Of a stretch of 39,292 nt of DNA, positions 7,804 to 16,375 are shown piece by piece. Within the stretch, counting starts at the first letter, position 1. Every line of letters begins with the position of its first letter. Position numbers and translations under genes: made by a program. Under the pieces are notes generated by a model. It was not told the DNA's origin. It saw only the letters and a list, made by a program, of their open reading frames with translations, and ran no database searches. The DNA comes from Candidatus Thorarchaeota archaeon (lineage in GTDB: Archaea; Asgardarchaeota; Thorarchaeia; Thorarchaeales; Thorarchaeaceae): the NCBI GenBank assembly GCA_003345595.1, contig PRDI01000040.1, forward strand, positions 1-39,292. Direction: 5' to 3'.

Positions 7804-8807
7804 TGAAGACTCGGGATGACCTTCCTGGAGAGGACTCTCATCGTCTGTTGCACATCTGCTCCTGGCAGCGGAAATGCGACCGGCGTGCTTACACCTGCAT
7901 CTACAAACTGCTGAAGGTACTTGATAGCTGTTTCTGTATCACCGACGACGCCCAGAGTCTGCACCATCTTGTCGGTCACCATGTCGCCTACGTCCTTCCC
8001 CTCGCTCACTGCCTTGGACATTTCCTTGGTCAGCTGGGCTGGTATGCCGGCGTGTTCCATCAGTGGGCCTCCGGCTTGGGAGTGTGGCAGGTACATCTTC
8101 ATCAGGTCACGGGCAATTCCTATCGCCTTGTCAACGTCCTCGTCAATTGCCAGAGGCAGATAGGACACCATCTCGAACTTGCCCGCGTTCTTGTCGGCCT
8201 TCTTCGCACCAGCCTTCACGCGTTCCCAAGCAAACTTCACGTAGGATGGGGTGTTGAATATGGACAGGATTGCTCCGTCTCCAACCTCACCAGCGAGCTC
8301 CAATCCCATCTTTCCCTCGAATGCAAGATAGATTGGGATTTCCTTGCGGACGGGTTGAAAAACCAGTTTGACGTCCTTCGTCTTGAAGAACTCGCCTTCG
8401 TGCGTGATGCTCTCGCCAGTTATGATCTTGCGGATGACCTCAACGCACTCGCGAGTACGAGATAGCGGCTTGTCTACATTGAATCCCATCTGGGACATCC
8501 AGTAGGGGACTCCTGAGCCCAAACCGAACACAGTACGCTTGCCGGACATCTCATCAAGTGTGGCAAACTCCATGGCTGTCAGGGCAGGATGACGAGAGTA
8601 TGGATTCACAACTCCGAGTCCGATACGGATCTTCTCCGTTGCCATGCTTGCGGCCGCAACGTAGGGCACGCCTCCACGAAAGAAGTAGTCTTCAGCAAAC
8701 CAGACCGAGCCGAGAAGGCTCTTCTCAGCAGTCTTCGCCATTGCAACAGCTTCTCTGACTGGAAAGACGCCAGTCATGGCCACACCGAACTCTTTGAAAC
8801 CCTTCAT
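7800..8807 (-). CDS. LLM-class (Mer-like) flavin/F420-dependent oxidoreductase
   Basis: A 335-residue luciferase-like TIM-barrel oxidoreductase. Family landmarks: WFAEDYFFRGG near residue 36, AAASMATEKIRIGLGVVNP, RHPALTAMEFATLDEMS, VFGLGSG and the late GDTETAI segment. The closest archaeal relatives are F420-dependent methylenetetrahydromethanopterin reductase-like proteins. They pass hydride between F420 (or FMN) and a substrate. Whether this one acts on methylene-H4MPT or on another compound cannot be decided; clusters like this often carry non-methanogenic paralogues. The ATG has an AAGGAG site 11 nt upstream and a TATA-like box at 8851-8860, so it heads its own transcript with the MFS gene, whose start overlaps its stop. 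Confidence 0.8.
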   Translation of the reverse strand: MKGFKEFGVAMTGVFPVREAVAMAKTAEKSLLGSVWFAEDYFFRGGVPYVAAASMATEKIRIGLGVVNPYSRHPALTAMEFATLDEMSGKRTVFGLGSGVPYWMSQMGFNVDKPLSRTRECVEVIRKIITGESITHEGEFFKTKDVKLVFQPVRKEIPIYLAFEGKMGLELAGEVGDGAILSIFNTPSYVKFAWERVKAGAKKADKNAGKFEMVSYLPLAIDEDVDKAIGIARDLMKMYLPHSQAGGPLMEHAGIPAQLTKEMSKAVSEGKDVGDMVTDKMVQTLGVVGDTETAIKYLQQFVDAGVSTPVAFPLPGADVQQTMRVLSRKVIPSLH

Positions 8808-8850
8808 TATGTTCTGTTCTCCTTCTTCGGTCAGACGCCATATGTCTGTT

Positions 8851-8860
8851 CAATATAAGA
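8851..8860 (-). promoter_or_regulatory. TATA-like box for the LLM oxidoreductase-MFS operon
   Basis: Minus-strand TCTTATATTG lies about 45 nt before the ATG at 8807. It predicts transcription start near 8828, separate from the aldehyde oxidoreductase transcript. Confidence 0.45.
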
Positions 8861-8899
8861 TTGCCCAAAGTGCACCAATTCTCAACGAAAGATGGAAGG

Positions 8900-8914
8900 A
8901 GGGGGACGCCCCCT
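8900..8914 (-). terminator. Hairpin terminator at the stop of the aldehyde oxidoreductase
   Basis: On the minus strand AGGGGG, CGT, CCCCCT forms a 6-bp G/C stem with a 3-nt loop. It begins inside the stop codon and is followed by a pyrimidine-rich stretch (CCTTCCATCTTTCG). Position and shape suggest a terminator that separates this gene from the oxidoreductase downstream. Confidence 0.5.
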
Positions 8915-10838
8915 ACTTCTTTGGCAGTTTGCCCATTTTTCCAAGATAGTCGGCGACATCTTTCAGCTGGAGCTTCTCAAGGGTGGCCTTCAGCGGCCAG
9001 CTTGTCTTGAGATCCCACTCGTGCAAAGCATAGTATCTGTCGAGCATACCATCGAGCTCTGCTCGCGAGTTCATCGCTCCCTTGAGAGGACCAGACGCCG
9101 CGCCTTCGTTCATGAGCCGCCAAGGCAAGTCATCATGCTGCCTCGTGGCACCGCGCGTTACATTGAACGCTTTCTCGAGTGTCACTACTCTCCTGCCGCT
9201 CAGCATGAGTTCTTGCTCGGTCATTGGGATACCTGTTGCGGCCTCATAGAGTCTTGCCATGTTGTCTGGGTTGACACCATACGCTGCGGTCGATGTGAAT
9301 ACACAGAAGCCAAGAGCCTCAGTTATCTCGTAGCAGTCCTCATGCCATCGCACTATCTCTGCTCTGTACTCTGTCGAGTGGGGTGTAGCCCACTTCTTGT
9401 CACCTGTCACTTTCTCAATGACAGCTATAGATTCTGGGCTGGCTCCAAACTCAGCAAAGGTTTCAGTCATGAGGTGATCATTCCCTCGCGGGTTGACCGC
9501 GAAGGCAAGCGCATATGCCTTTGCTGACCGGGTTTCAACATTGGACTGCTCAAGACCCTTTGAATTGATGATAGCCCACTTGTAGCTGTCCTTGCCAACC
9601 TTCTTTGTGGCGATCTTCAACCCATCGCCCAAGAGCTCGCCCAGCTTACCCTTGCGCAGTGCCAAAGCTTCAATCATCTTGAGCAGCTCAGGGAGTTTGC
9701 CCCATCCCAGTTCTAGACCGTCAGTGTCAGCCTTTGTCAGGACACCTCTCAGGTAGCTCTCAATCGCCCATTGGCAGACTGTGCCTGCGGTGATCGTATC
9801 AAGTCCCAGACGGTTGCATAGCTCATTGGCTAACATTACACCCTCAGTATCAACGATTCCGGGTCCGTTCCCCAGAGCTCCGAAGGTTTCATACTCAGGA
9901 CCGCCGCTTGCGATTCCTTTGTTCGGACCTTTTTCAATCGTGGAGTACCTGTGGCAGCCAATTGTGCAGCTGAAGCACGCGACCCTCCTCTTCAGATAGC
10001 CTTTCTCAACAAGTGCCTGACCGGTGATCGGGTAGACATTCGGGGTGTAACCCGTCTGCCAGTTCTTCCCGGGTAGGGCGTGAAGCTCATTCACAGCGGC
10101 GACTGAGGCAGCGGTGCCGAAATCGTGGAGTCCAATAGAACCACTGTCCTTCCGTAGGAGGTCCCTCATCTCTTTGGCAATCTCGGCGAACTTCTTGGGG
10201 TCCTTGACCTGTACTGTCTTCGTCCCTTTGACACTTATCGCCTTCAGCTTCTTCTTTCCCATGACGGCCGCTCCACCACCTCGGCCAGCTGCATGATATA
10301 CAGAGCACTGAATAGAGCCAGCACGTACGAGCCTCTCGCCGGCAGGTCCTATGTAGAGACCCCTGGAGTCTTCGCCGTGCTTCTTCTTGAGAAGCAGGTC
10401 AGTCTGAATCATGTCCTTGCCCCATAGATCTGCTGCATCTAGGATGTCAACATGATCATCCTCAATGTAGATGTATGAAGGCTTCTGCGCCTCACCGTGC
10501 ACAACGAGATGGTCGTAGCCGGCAAACTTCAGCTCTGACCCCCAGTGCCCTCCTGTGTTAGTCTTTAGATACATTCCAGTCGTGCAGCCCACTGTAGTGA
10601 CAGAGGTTCTTCCTGAGGCAGGCGCCGTAGTGCCCGTTAGAGCACCTGGCGCGAAGATTATGATATTGCGCGGGTCGTCCCATGTGATTGTAGGATCTCT
10701 GCAGGAGTCCCACAGGAGCTTGGCATTGATACCTCTACTACCAACATAGAGCCTTCGCCATTCCTCTGGCAGCTGCTGAGTCCATGTCTTGCCTGTAGTC
10801 AAGTCAACATGGAGAATCTTACCCTGATGTCCGAACAT
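8913..10838 (-). CDS. aor: Aldehyde:ferredoxin oxidoreductase (tungsten enzyme)
   Basis: A 641-residue AOR-family enzyme that oxidises aldehydes to acids with a tungsten-bis-pterin centre and reduces ferredoxin. The [4Fe-4S] cysteines are at C288, C291 and C295 (CFSCTIGC), with the fourth in the later ALGFC segment at C512; the first three match the numbering I recall for the Pyrococcus furiosus enzyme. The N-terminal domain (GKILHVDLTTG), the pterin-binding stretches (GRTSVTTVGC, GRGGGAAVMGKK) and the RGNDHL motif near residue 451 are all present, so the enzyme looks intact. It starts 3 nt after the ferredoxin stop, with AAGGAGG as ribosome site. Substrate range is unknown; AOR-like subunits also occur in other enzymes, such as BamB-type reductases, which are partnered by iron-sulphur proteins. 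Confidence 0.93.
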   Translation of the reverse strand: MFGHQGKILHVDLTTGKTWTQQLPEEWRRLYVGSRGINAKLLWDSCRDPTITWDDPRNIIIFAPGALTGTTAPASGRTSVTTVGCTTGMYLKTNTGGHWGSELKFAGYDHLVVHGEAQKPSYIYIEDDHVDILDAADLWGKDMIQTDLLLKKKHGEDSRGLYIGPAGERLVRAGSIQCSVYHAAGRGGGAAVMGKKKLKAISVKGTKTVQVKDPKKFAEIAKEMRDLLRKDSGSIGLHDFGTAASVAAVNELHALPGKNWQTGYTPNVYPITGQALVEKGYLKRRVACFSCTIGCHRYSTIEKGPNKGIASGGPEYETFGALGNGPGIVDTEGVMLANELCNRLGLDTITAGTVCQWAIESYLRGVLTKADTDGLELGWGKLPELLKMIEALALRKGKLGELLGDGLKIATKKVGKDSYKWAIINSKGLEQSNVETRSAKAYALAFAVNPRGNDHLMTETFAEFGASPESIAVIEKVTGDKKWATPHSTEYRAEIVRWHEDCYEITEALGFCVFTSTAAYGVNPDNMARLYEAATGIPMTEQELMLSGRRVVTLEKAFNVTRGATRQHDDLPWRLMNEGAASGPLKGAMNSRAELDGMLDRYYALHEWDLKTSWPLKATLEKLQLKDVADYLGKMGKLPKK

Positions 10839-10841
10839 GTC

Positions 10842-11333
10842 TTAGACAGCCTCCTTTGTTATCTCTCGATACATCGACATCCTAGCTGTGCGAAGCTTCT
10901 TCTTCTCCTTCGTTGTGGCATCAGTCTGATCGGCCCATCGGAGAGCATTGGGAACACAGTGCGGCACGCAATAGGGATCTCCGCCGCAGAGATCACAAAT
11001 CAACGGATACTTCTTCTCAGGGTGAAGCCCTATCCCATGGTAGGGGCAAGCATCAACACAGTTTCCACATCCTGTGCAGGAATCTTTGTACACTGAGATG
11101 ATACCAGTCTTCTTGTCCCTTTCCAGTGCTTTCTCAGGGCATGAGTCGACACAGGGGTGAGCCTCGCACTGCTCGCACAGCAGCTGGATGCCCAGTGCAA
11201 TCTCTTCTCGCTTCATTATCTTGATCCTCGACCTGTGAGGGTCAAACAGATCTTCCTTCGTCAAGGAACAAGCAAGGCTGCATTGCTTGCAGCCGGTACA
11301 CTTGTCCATGTCGACAAGTAGGAGCTTCGCCAT
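10842..11333 (-). CDS. Ferredoxin-type electron transfer subunit with four [4Fe-4S] motifs
   Basis: A 163-residue iron-sulphur protein of the HycB/DmsB type. Four cysteine groups are visible: CTGCKQCSLAC, CEQCEAHPCVDSC, CTGCGNCVDAC and CDLCGGDPYCVPHC, 16 cysteines in all, enough for four cubane clusters. Such subunits form a wire between a molybdenum or tungsten subunit and an acceptor. It is encoded just upstream of AOR with a 3-nt gap, so the two are almost surely co-translated and form a complex. This differs from single-subunit AORs that use a free ferredoxin. No Tat signal is present, so the complex is cytoplasmic. A TATA-like GTTTAAGTTG at 11351-11360 lies so close to the ATG that the mRNA may have almost no leader. 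Confidence 0.9.
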   Translation of the reverse strand: MAKLLLVDMDKCTGCKQCSLACSLTKEDLFDPHRSRIKIMKREEIALGIQLLCEQCEAHPCVDSCPEKALERDKKTGIISVYKDSCTGCGNCVDACPYHGIGLHPEKKYPLICDLCGGDPYCVPHCVPNALRWADQTDATTKEKKKLRTARMSMYREITKEAV

Positions 11334-11350
11334 AGCATTTCCAACCGGTT

Positions 11351-11360
11351 CAACTTAAAC
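11351..11360 (-). promoter_or_regulatory. TATA-like box for the ferredoxin-AOR operon
   Basis: Minus-strand GTTTAAGTTG is centred about 23 nt before the ATG at 11333. If used, transcription would start close to the start codon, giving a leaderless or nearly leaderless message. Confidence 0.35.
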
Positions 11361-11566
11361 TGCCGAAAACCACTCGCAGCCCACATTAAAATCCTATCCT
11401 CCTCGTCATGTTCGGCTCAGCATATCGGCTCTGAAACGCAGGGCTGTAGTGCCAAAGGGACCAGCCCACAAAGCCTCTCCTCATTGTAGAGCCCATCATG
11501 AGTATGAAACGTAGGATTTAAGCGAGAATCTGAGCTCGTTAAAGTCCGGCGGGGTCTGACTAGGTT

Positions 11567-13840
11567 TTGAAGAGAAACGGGTTCGAGAAGGGGGTCCTGC
11601 GGCTTGTAAAACTACGGGACATCCTGGTATCAGAACAGAGTCTCGCAGATCAAAATGTCAAATCGCTCGACATGCTCATTTTGAGAATGGCCCTCGTCCA
11701 TGTACTATCACTGCTTGGCGCGATCCCAGATAGGGCGCTTGACGCGCTATTGACAAACCCTGAGAACGGATCAGGCAGCTTGTGCAAACGTCTGTCTGAG
11801 CTGTTTGATTCATCCCCCTCCGACCGGGGAAGACATCGAACTGATGGGTCCTCGCAATGCGGACGCCTACTGGCATCTTGTCCGCTTTCAAACGGTACAG
11901 TCACGTGTCGTGATTCCATTAGTCTGTCAGATGGGCAGGTCGAAGAACTGGCGGGCGCCTTGCAGGAAATTGCTCCTCCACCTGCCTACGGGAACATTGA
12001 CCCCAAGATACTGATGCTTGGTCGTATCTATGAACTACTCAGAAACTCTGGAAGCAGAAGGGAACATGGAATCTTCTACACCCCTGCGACAATAGCTGGA
12101 CTAATCTGCGACCTTGCTCTAGCTGCATATGAAAGGACATGGGCTTCGGATATGCCCCATGCAGACCCCAGCTCAATAGCACAATTAGTCACCCTCCAAG
12201 TCGCGGATAACTCATGCGGGACTGGTGTCTTTTTAGTCATCATATTGGATCGGCTTGCGCGGCTCATGGAAACAGCGGCCAAGCACTCGCCCAGCTGCCG
12301 AGAGAGTCTAGTTTCCGAGGGCATCAATCCAGAGAGCCGGTTCGTAATGATCCAACATATCTTGGCCAAGTGCATACATGGCAGGGACTTAGATGACACG
12401 GCCCTAACGATTGCGAGAACTCAGCTATGGCTCTATGCAGTGCATAATTGCGGCCTGCAGCGATTCACGTTACCACACATAGACTTAGCAGCGGCGGATA
12501 CTCTAGTTGACGGCAAGTCCGACTCAGCCCGCTTTGACATCGTGGTGGGGAATCCCCCCTACATGAGGGCGTCTCTACTGCCTGAGGATGTGAAATCGCA
12601 GCTGCGCAAGAGCTATTCGGTAGTCCGCGAGTACAACTCACATGCGCTCTTCATTGACTCAGCCGTTGAACACCTGAATCCGGGCGGAGTACTTGGTTAC
12701 ATCATTCACAAGAATGTTTTCACACTTGATAGCTTCAGAGACCTCCGCGAACGCCTTCTTACCACCTATCAATGCGTGGAACTAGTTGACTGCGGTCTGG
12801 GCGTGTTCAGGGGTGTGACGGCGGAAACGGGAATTATCGTCTTGAGGAAAGCGGCCGCCAACTCAACTTTGAATACCAGACTCTCTCACTACACCGTAAC
12901 CTCGGAATCTGTGGACGAGATACTTGTCCTCCCTCAGAACGACTACATTCGCATTGTCCGTCCCTGGAACTACCGCTACCTGCTGTCTCTTGGCCAAGAC
13001 GACCTACCGTTGTTAGAGCGTTTCCAAGACTATCCCCGCTTAGATGAACAAGCTGTGGTCAGAAGAGGAATAGAAACAGGCGACAATCGTAGATATCTTA
13101 CTGGCTCACCCACAGAGGATCGCAACTGGGTTCCAGTCTTGCGTGGACGAGACATATCCCCCTTCAGGGCAGATCCATCCGCGTACCTTGACTATTCTCG
13201 TGAATCGCTTGCGAAGCCGGGTCCCAAAAGAATGAAGGAGATTCCCAAAGTTGTGGTGCAACAGAACGCAATGAACCCAATCGCCTGCTATGACGAAGGT
13301 AGGTCACTCGTGCTCAACTCTGCCACCTACTTGTCTGAAGCTCCCAAGGAAACACTGAAGTCACTTTGTGTCTTCCTCAACTCCGGCCTCGTGTGTTGGT
13401 TCTTTCGGAAAGTCATGACGAACAACGCAACCGTGACCGTCAATGTATTACCCAACAACTTGGGACGAATACCGGTCCCAGTGTCCTTCGACCGTACAGT
13501 CCTTGCGTGGCTCTGCGACCTTCTCACTTTCGAAGCAGCCCAATCCGAAGATTCAGAAGCCAAGAGGGATCAGTATCGAACATGGTGGAGAACTATAGCA
13601 GAGGCGGTCGTGATAGAGGCCTATCTCCCCGAACTCTTCCCTGGCACGAGAGCAACAAAAGCACTCTCGTCTTTCATCTCTCACGCTCCGGCGCCCGAGC
13701 AAGGCATTTTGTTCTCAAAGGAGAGTCTATCGACAATCGCAAGAGAGGTCTTGGGGAGAAGAGAGGTTCAGCCTCTGGCAGACAAGGGCGCCTTTGCTGA
13801 TAGACGGAGGAGAATAGTGATAAGCGACTCTAGAAGATGA
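11567..13840 (+). CDS. Eco57I/TaqI-like adenine-N6 DNA methyltransferase
   Basis: A 757-residue protein with the gamma-type N6-adenine methyltransferase order: motif X region HGIFYTP (about residues 167-173), S-adenosylmethionine motif I NSCGTGVFL (215-223), the acidic GRDLDDTAL (272-280), and catalytic NPPY (329-332). After this come a TaqI-like target recognition region (VLRGRDISPF, then PKVVVQQNAMNP) and the terminal LNSGLVCWFF and NNLGRIPVP segments. Such proteins are type II methyltransferases or type IIG fused enzymes. The first 150 residues are helical and show no obvious PD-(D/E)xK nuclease motif, so this copy looks like a methyltransferase without an attached nuclease. Start is TTG with a weak ribosome site. 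No separate restriction gene is adjacent. It is followed by DUF2085 after 10 nt. Confidence 0.85.
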   Translation: MKRNGFEKGVLRLVKLRDILVSEQSLADQNVKSLDMLILRMALVHVLSLLGAIPDRALDALLTNPENGSGSLCKRLSELFDSSPSDRGRHRTDGSSQCGRLLASCPLSNGTVTCRDSISLSDGQVEELAGALQEIAPPPAYGNIDPKILMLGRIYELLRNSGSRREHGIFYTPATIAGLICDLALAAYERTWASDMPHADPSSIAQLVTLQVADNSCGTGVFLVIILDRLARLMETAAKHSPSCRESLVSEGINPESRFVMIQHILAKCIHGRDLDDTALTIARTQLWLYAVHNCGLQRFTLPHIDLAAADTLVDGKSDSARFDIVVGNPPYMRASLLPEDVKSQLRKSYSVVREYNSHALFIDSAVEHLNPGGVLGYIIHKNVFTLDSFRDLRERLLTTYQCVELVDCGLGVFRGVTAETGIIVLRKAAANSTLNTRLSHYTVTSESVDEILVLPQNDYIRIVRPWNYRYLLSLGQDDLPLLERFQDYPRLDEQAVVRRGIETGDNRRYLTGSPTEDRNWVPVLRGRDISPFRADPSAYLDYSRESLAKPGPKRMKEIPKVVVQQNAMNPIACYDEGRSLVLNSATYLSEAPKETLKSLCVFLNSGLVCWFFRKVMTNNATVTVNVLPNNLGRIPVPVSFDRTVLAWLCDLLTFEAAQSEDSEAKRDQYRTWWRTIAEAVVIEAYLPELFPGTRATKALSSFISHAPAPEQGILFSKESLSTIAREVLGRREVQPLADKGAFADRRRRIVISDSRR

Positions 13841-13850
13841 CGTTGTAGAC

Positions 13851-14387
13851 ATGACAACCCCAGAAACTCGTGAGAGAAGACCAGATGAGCTGGACACAAC
13901 TCTTCTCCAATGGAGTAGGTCGCAAGAGCTCAAGGAAAGCGTCCAGATGATCATCTCGCACCATCCCCCTTCGTACTTCGGACACTGCCTTCGAGTATCC
14001 TTTATGGGTAAGTCTGTCTATTTCTGCGGCCGGTGTTCAGGCATCTACGGAGGTCTGGCATTAGGGCTTTTGGTTCTCTTGGTTGGACACGTGACCCTGG
14101 AGCCATCATGGCTCTGGTTCCTCGGAGCTGTTGGGATTGGTTTTGCCACAGTCGTCGATTGGACAACGCAGAGACTCACCCCCCGCAAGACCACGGTCAG
14201 AATCAGGGCGGTCACTGGACTCCTGAGTGGGTTATCTCTAGCGGTCATTTTTGTTCTGGCAAATGTAGCTTACCTGCTCGTGGCGCTCATAGTAATGGGC
14301 GGTTCAATCGGATTGGTCGGTGCCATAGAAACAAAACGCAGCCGGAGTAGTTCGCCAGAACCACCTTCGAAAGGGATTGCCAACTGA
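13851..14387 (+). CDS. DUF2085 membrane protein
   Basis: A 178-residue membrane protein. The stretch from HHPPSYFGHC to FCGRCSGIYGG (about residues 37-68) holds the His/Cys pattern of DUF2085, likely a metal site: H37, H38, H45, C46, C59 and C62. Three or four hydrophobic segments follow (about 67-82, 87-105 and 119-160), one broken by WTTQRLTPRKTTVR. The tail is polar. Function is unknown for the family. It begins 10 nt after the methyltransferase stop and is probably in the same transcript, though a functional link is not evident. Confidence 0.75.
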   Translation: MTTPETRERRPDELDTTLLQWSRSQELKESVQMIISHHPPSYFGHCLRVSFMGKSVYFCGRCSGIYGGLALGLLVLLVGHVTLEPSWLWFLGAVGIGFATVVDWTTQRLTPRKTTVRIRAVTGLLSGLSLAVIFVLANVAYLLVALIVMGGSIGLVGAIETKRSRSSSPEPPSKGIAN

Positions 14388-14460
14388 CCTGAAGAACATT
14401 CTGGGAACTTGACCCAACGTCCTTTTAATCGCTGCACGCCTAGACACTCGTAAGGTAAGC

Positions 14461-14468
14461 GTTTTAAC
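14461..14468 (+). promoter_or_regulatory. TATA-like box for the aminotransferase
   Basis: GTTTTAAC lies about 36 nt before the ATG at 14501, predicting transcription start near 14491 and a very short leader that includes the AAGGTG ribosome site. Confidence 0.35.
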
Positions 14469-14500
14469 TGCCACAGTCGACCCGACACAAGGTGTTTGGG

Positions 14501-15637
14501 ATGATTCCGGTCGCAAAGCCTCTTGTTGGAAAAGAAGAAGTTGAAGCTGTAAGAAAGGTCCTTGAGTCAGGGATGCTGGCTGAGGGAAAGGTGTCTCGTG
14601 AACTCGAAAAACAGTTCGCGGGGTATGTTGGTACGAAGTTCGCCACCGTAACGAGTAATGGCACAACTGCTCTAAGTACTGCGCTCGAAGCTATGGACAT
14701 ACAACCGGGCGACGAGGTCATAACGACACCCTTCACATTCATCGCATCTGCTAACACCATCGCAATGCTTGGGGCCATCCCCGTCTTCGTCGACGTTGAA
14801 CGAGACACATACAACATTGATCCCGATCTAGTCGAAAAGGCCGTAACCAAGAAGACCAAAGCAATCATGCCAGTCCACATCTTCGGGATGCCGTGTGACA
14901 TGAAGCGCATTATGGAGATTGCAGAGACCCACGGTCTCATGGTCATCGAGGATGCGGCCCAAGCCCACGGTGCCGCAATAGGCGGGAAGAAGATAGGCTC
15001 ATTCGGTCATACTGCTGCATTCTCATTCTATGCCACAAAGAACATGATGACCGGAGAAGGCGGCTTGATTGTGACTAACGACGAGGATATCTACGACAGA
15101 GCCAACATGATCAAGAATCATGGCCGAGGAAAGGAAGGAGGATACAGCCACTTCCGTATTGGCTATAACAACCGGATGACGGATATTTCAGCCGCGATCG
15201 GCATTGAACAGCTGAAGAGACTGCCGGGTGTACTGGCAGCCCGTAGAAAGAACGCCCAAGCCTATGACAGACTCCTCTCCGAGCTGAAAGGTGTTCGACC
15301 ACAGGTCCAGAGGAAAGGATTCGAGTCGGCCTATCATGTCTATGCGCCCTGCCTGTATTCCGACAAGATGAGTCGTGATCAGATGGTCGAGTATCTAAAG
15401 CAGAACGAAGTAGGCTCTAGAACAGTCTATGCGCTGCCCTGTCACAAGCAGGACACGTACCTGAACATCAGTCAGTGGCGCTGGGCCAAGTTCGTGAAGT
15501 ATCCCAAGTACTCGGCCATGAAGCTTCCTGTTTCTGAAGAGATAGGTGCGCGACACTTTGAGATTCCTGTGCACGCGATGGTCACGGACGCAGACAGAGC
15601 TCATATTGACCAAGTGATCCGGAAAGCTCTCTCTTAG
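14501..15637 (+). CDS. DegT/DnrJ/EryC1/StrS family PLP aminotransferase
   Basis: A 378-residue sugar aminotransferase of the DegT family, which transfers an amino group from glutamate to a nucleotide-linked keto-sugar. Visible family features: SNGTTALSTAL near residue 52, the FTFIASANTI segment, EDAAQAHGA (cofactor-contacting Asp), and the PLP lysine at about K180 in YATKNMMTGEGG, then NNRMTDISAAIG. All key residues are intact. The ORF also has a GTG at 14492, but that GTG lies inside the AAGGTG ribosome site, so the ATG at 14501, 6 nt downstream of it, is better. Its stop overlaps that of the convergent HAD phosphatase. It may feed cell-surface glycan synthesis, perhaps linked to GlmS at 27910, although no sugar nucleotide enzymes are adjacent. 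Confidence 0.9.
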   Translation: MIPVAKPLVGKEEVEAVRKVLESGMLAEGKVSRELEKQFAGYVGTKFATVTSNGTTALSTALEAMDIQPGDEVITTPFTFIASANTIAMLGAIPVFVDVERDTYNIDPDLVEKAVTKKTKAIMPVHIFGMPCDMKRIMEIAETHGLMVIEDAAQAHGAAIGGKKIGSFGHTAAFSFYATKNMMTGEGGLIVTNDEDIYDRANMIKNHGRGKEGGYSHFRIGYNNRMTDISAAIGIEQLKRLPGVLAARRKNAQAYDRLLSELKGVRPQVQRKGFESAYHVYAPCLYSDKMSRDQMVEYLKQNEVGSRTVYALPCHKQDTYLNISQWRWAKFVKYPKYSAMKLPVSEEIGARHFEIPVHAMVTDADRAHIDQVIRKALS

Positions 15638-16311
15638 ACCGTAGACTCGAAGTAGGACAGCAAGGATCGGAGATCCTTCGAGTGGACGGTGACGGTAGCT
15701 GAGCGGCTCACTCTCTCTGTCTGTGGATTGAATGCGACGCTGAAAGAGGATGCCTTGAACAGGTCCAAGTCGTTCTCACCGTCGCCTACACTCGCCAGGT
15801 TCTTTGAACTAAGTCCGATGTCCTTCATGTGTTGAAGAACCTTTTCCGCTTTCTGCGGCCCCTCCATAACATACTGTACGGTGCCGTCATGTCTCCCGTC
15901 TTTTTCTCCCAGAACGTTGGAGTAGGCAAAGTCCAAATCCAATCTACGGCTGAAAGGTTTCATGAAGAACTGGCTGGCCCCACTGGACACACAGCCCACC
16001 TGGTAGCCACGCTTCTTCAGGGTGGCAACAGTCTCTTCGGCACCTTCCATCAATGGGAGCCTCTCAACTATCGGATCAAGTGTGCCGTCAACAGGGATAC
16101 CGGTCCAGACCTTGGCTCCCAGAAGCAGGGATTCACGCACGCTCAGTTTCTCACGTGCCGCCTTTGCGATTGCCCCAAGAAACGCATTCTCAAGACCCAT
16201 CTGCTTGGCTATGGGGTACACCACGCTTGGTCCATCGAAAAGCACACCATCAAGGTCCAATACAACGACCTTGATGTGACTTTTCTTGGAAGAGTGTTGG
16301 CCAGGTTCCAT
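15634..16311 (-). CDS. HAD-family phosphatase, SerB-like
   Basis: A 225-residue HAD hydrolase. Motif I is DLDGVLFDG with nucleophile D19 and acid/base D21; motif II is SSG at 109-111; motif III Lys is about K154; motif IV is GDGEND at 176-181. The helical cap between motifs I and II matches phosphoserine phosphatase-like (type IB) enzymes. It should remove phosphate from a small molecule; phosphoserine is possible but not shown. It converges with the DegT aminotransferase, the last 4 nt of the genes overlapping (minus-strand TAA inside the aminotransferase's TAG region). It is transcribed away from the gingipain-like gene, with a short shared promoter region upstream. Confidence 0.85.
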   Translation of the reverse strand: MEPGQHSSKKSHIKVVVLDLDGVLFDGPSVVYPIAKQMGLENAFLGAIAKAAREKLSVRESLLLGAKVWTGIPVDGTLDPIVERLPLMEGAEETVATLKKRGYQVGCVSSGASQFFMKPFSRRLDLDFAYSNVLGEKDGRHDGTVQYVMEGPQKAEKVLQHMKDIGLSSKNLASVGDGENDLDLFKASSFSVAFNPQTERVSRSATVTVHSKDLRSLLSYFESTV

Positions 16312-16341
16312 GGGGAAGTCACTGAGTCTGAAGGGACAAGG

Positions 16342-16349
16342 GTATTAAC
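16342..16349 (+). promoter_or_regulatory. TATA-like box for the C25-like peptidase gene
   Basis: GTATTAAC is centred about 31 nt before the ATG at 16376, which predicts a transcript starting only a few nucleotides before that ATG. This supports ATG 16376 over the upstream TTG at 16358. Confidence 0.4.
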
Positions 16350-16375
16350 GGTTCTGATTGCCTATCAGAAACAAG

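Noticed and set aside
7710..8465. Long open frame on the plus strand, opposite the oxidoreductase and MFS genes
   Set aside because: It is the mirror of well-supported minus-strand genes. The translation is rich in His, Cys and Trp and has no family features.
8892..9527. 211-codon plus-strand frame opposite AOR
   Set aside because: AOR on the other strand has all its cofactor motifs; this frame shows no motif or ribosome site.
11567..14387. BREX or DISARM defence island built on the methyltransferase
   Set aside because: None of the ATPase, helicase, phosphatase or PLD partners of those systems is present; the downstream DUF2085 gene has no known defence role.
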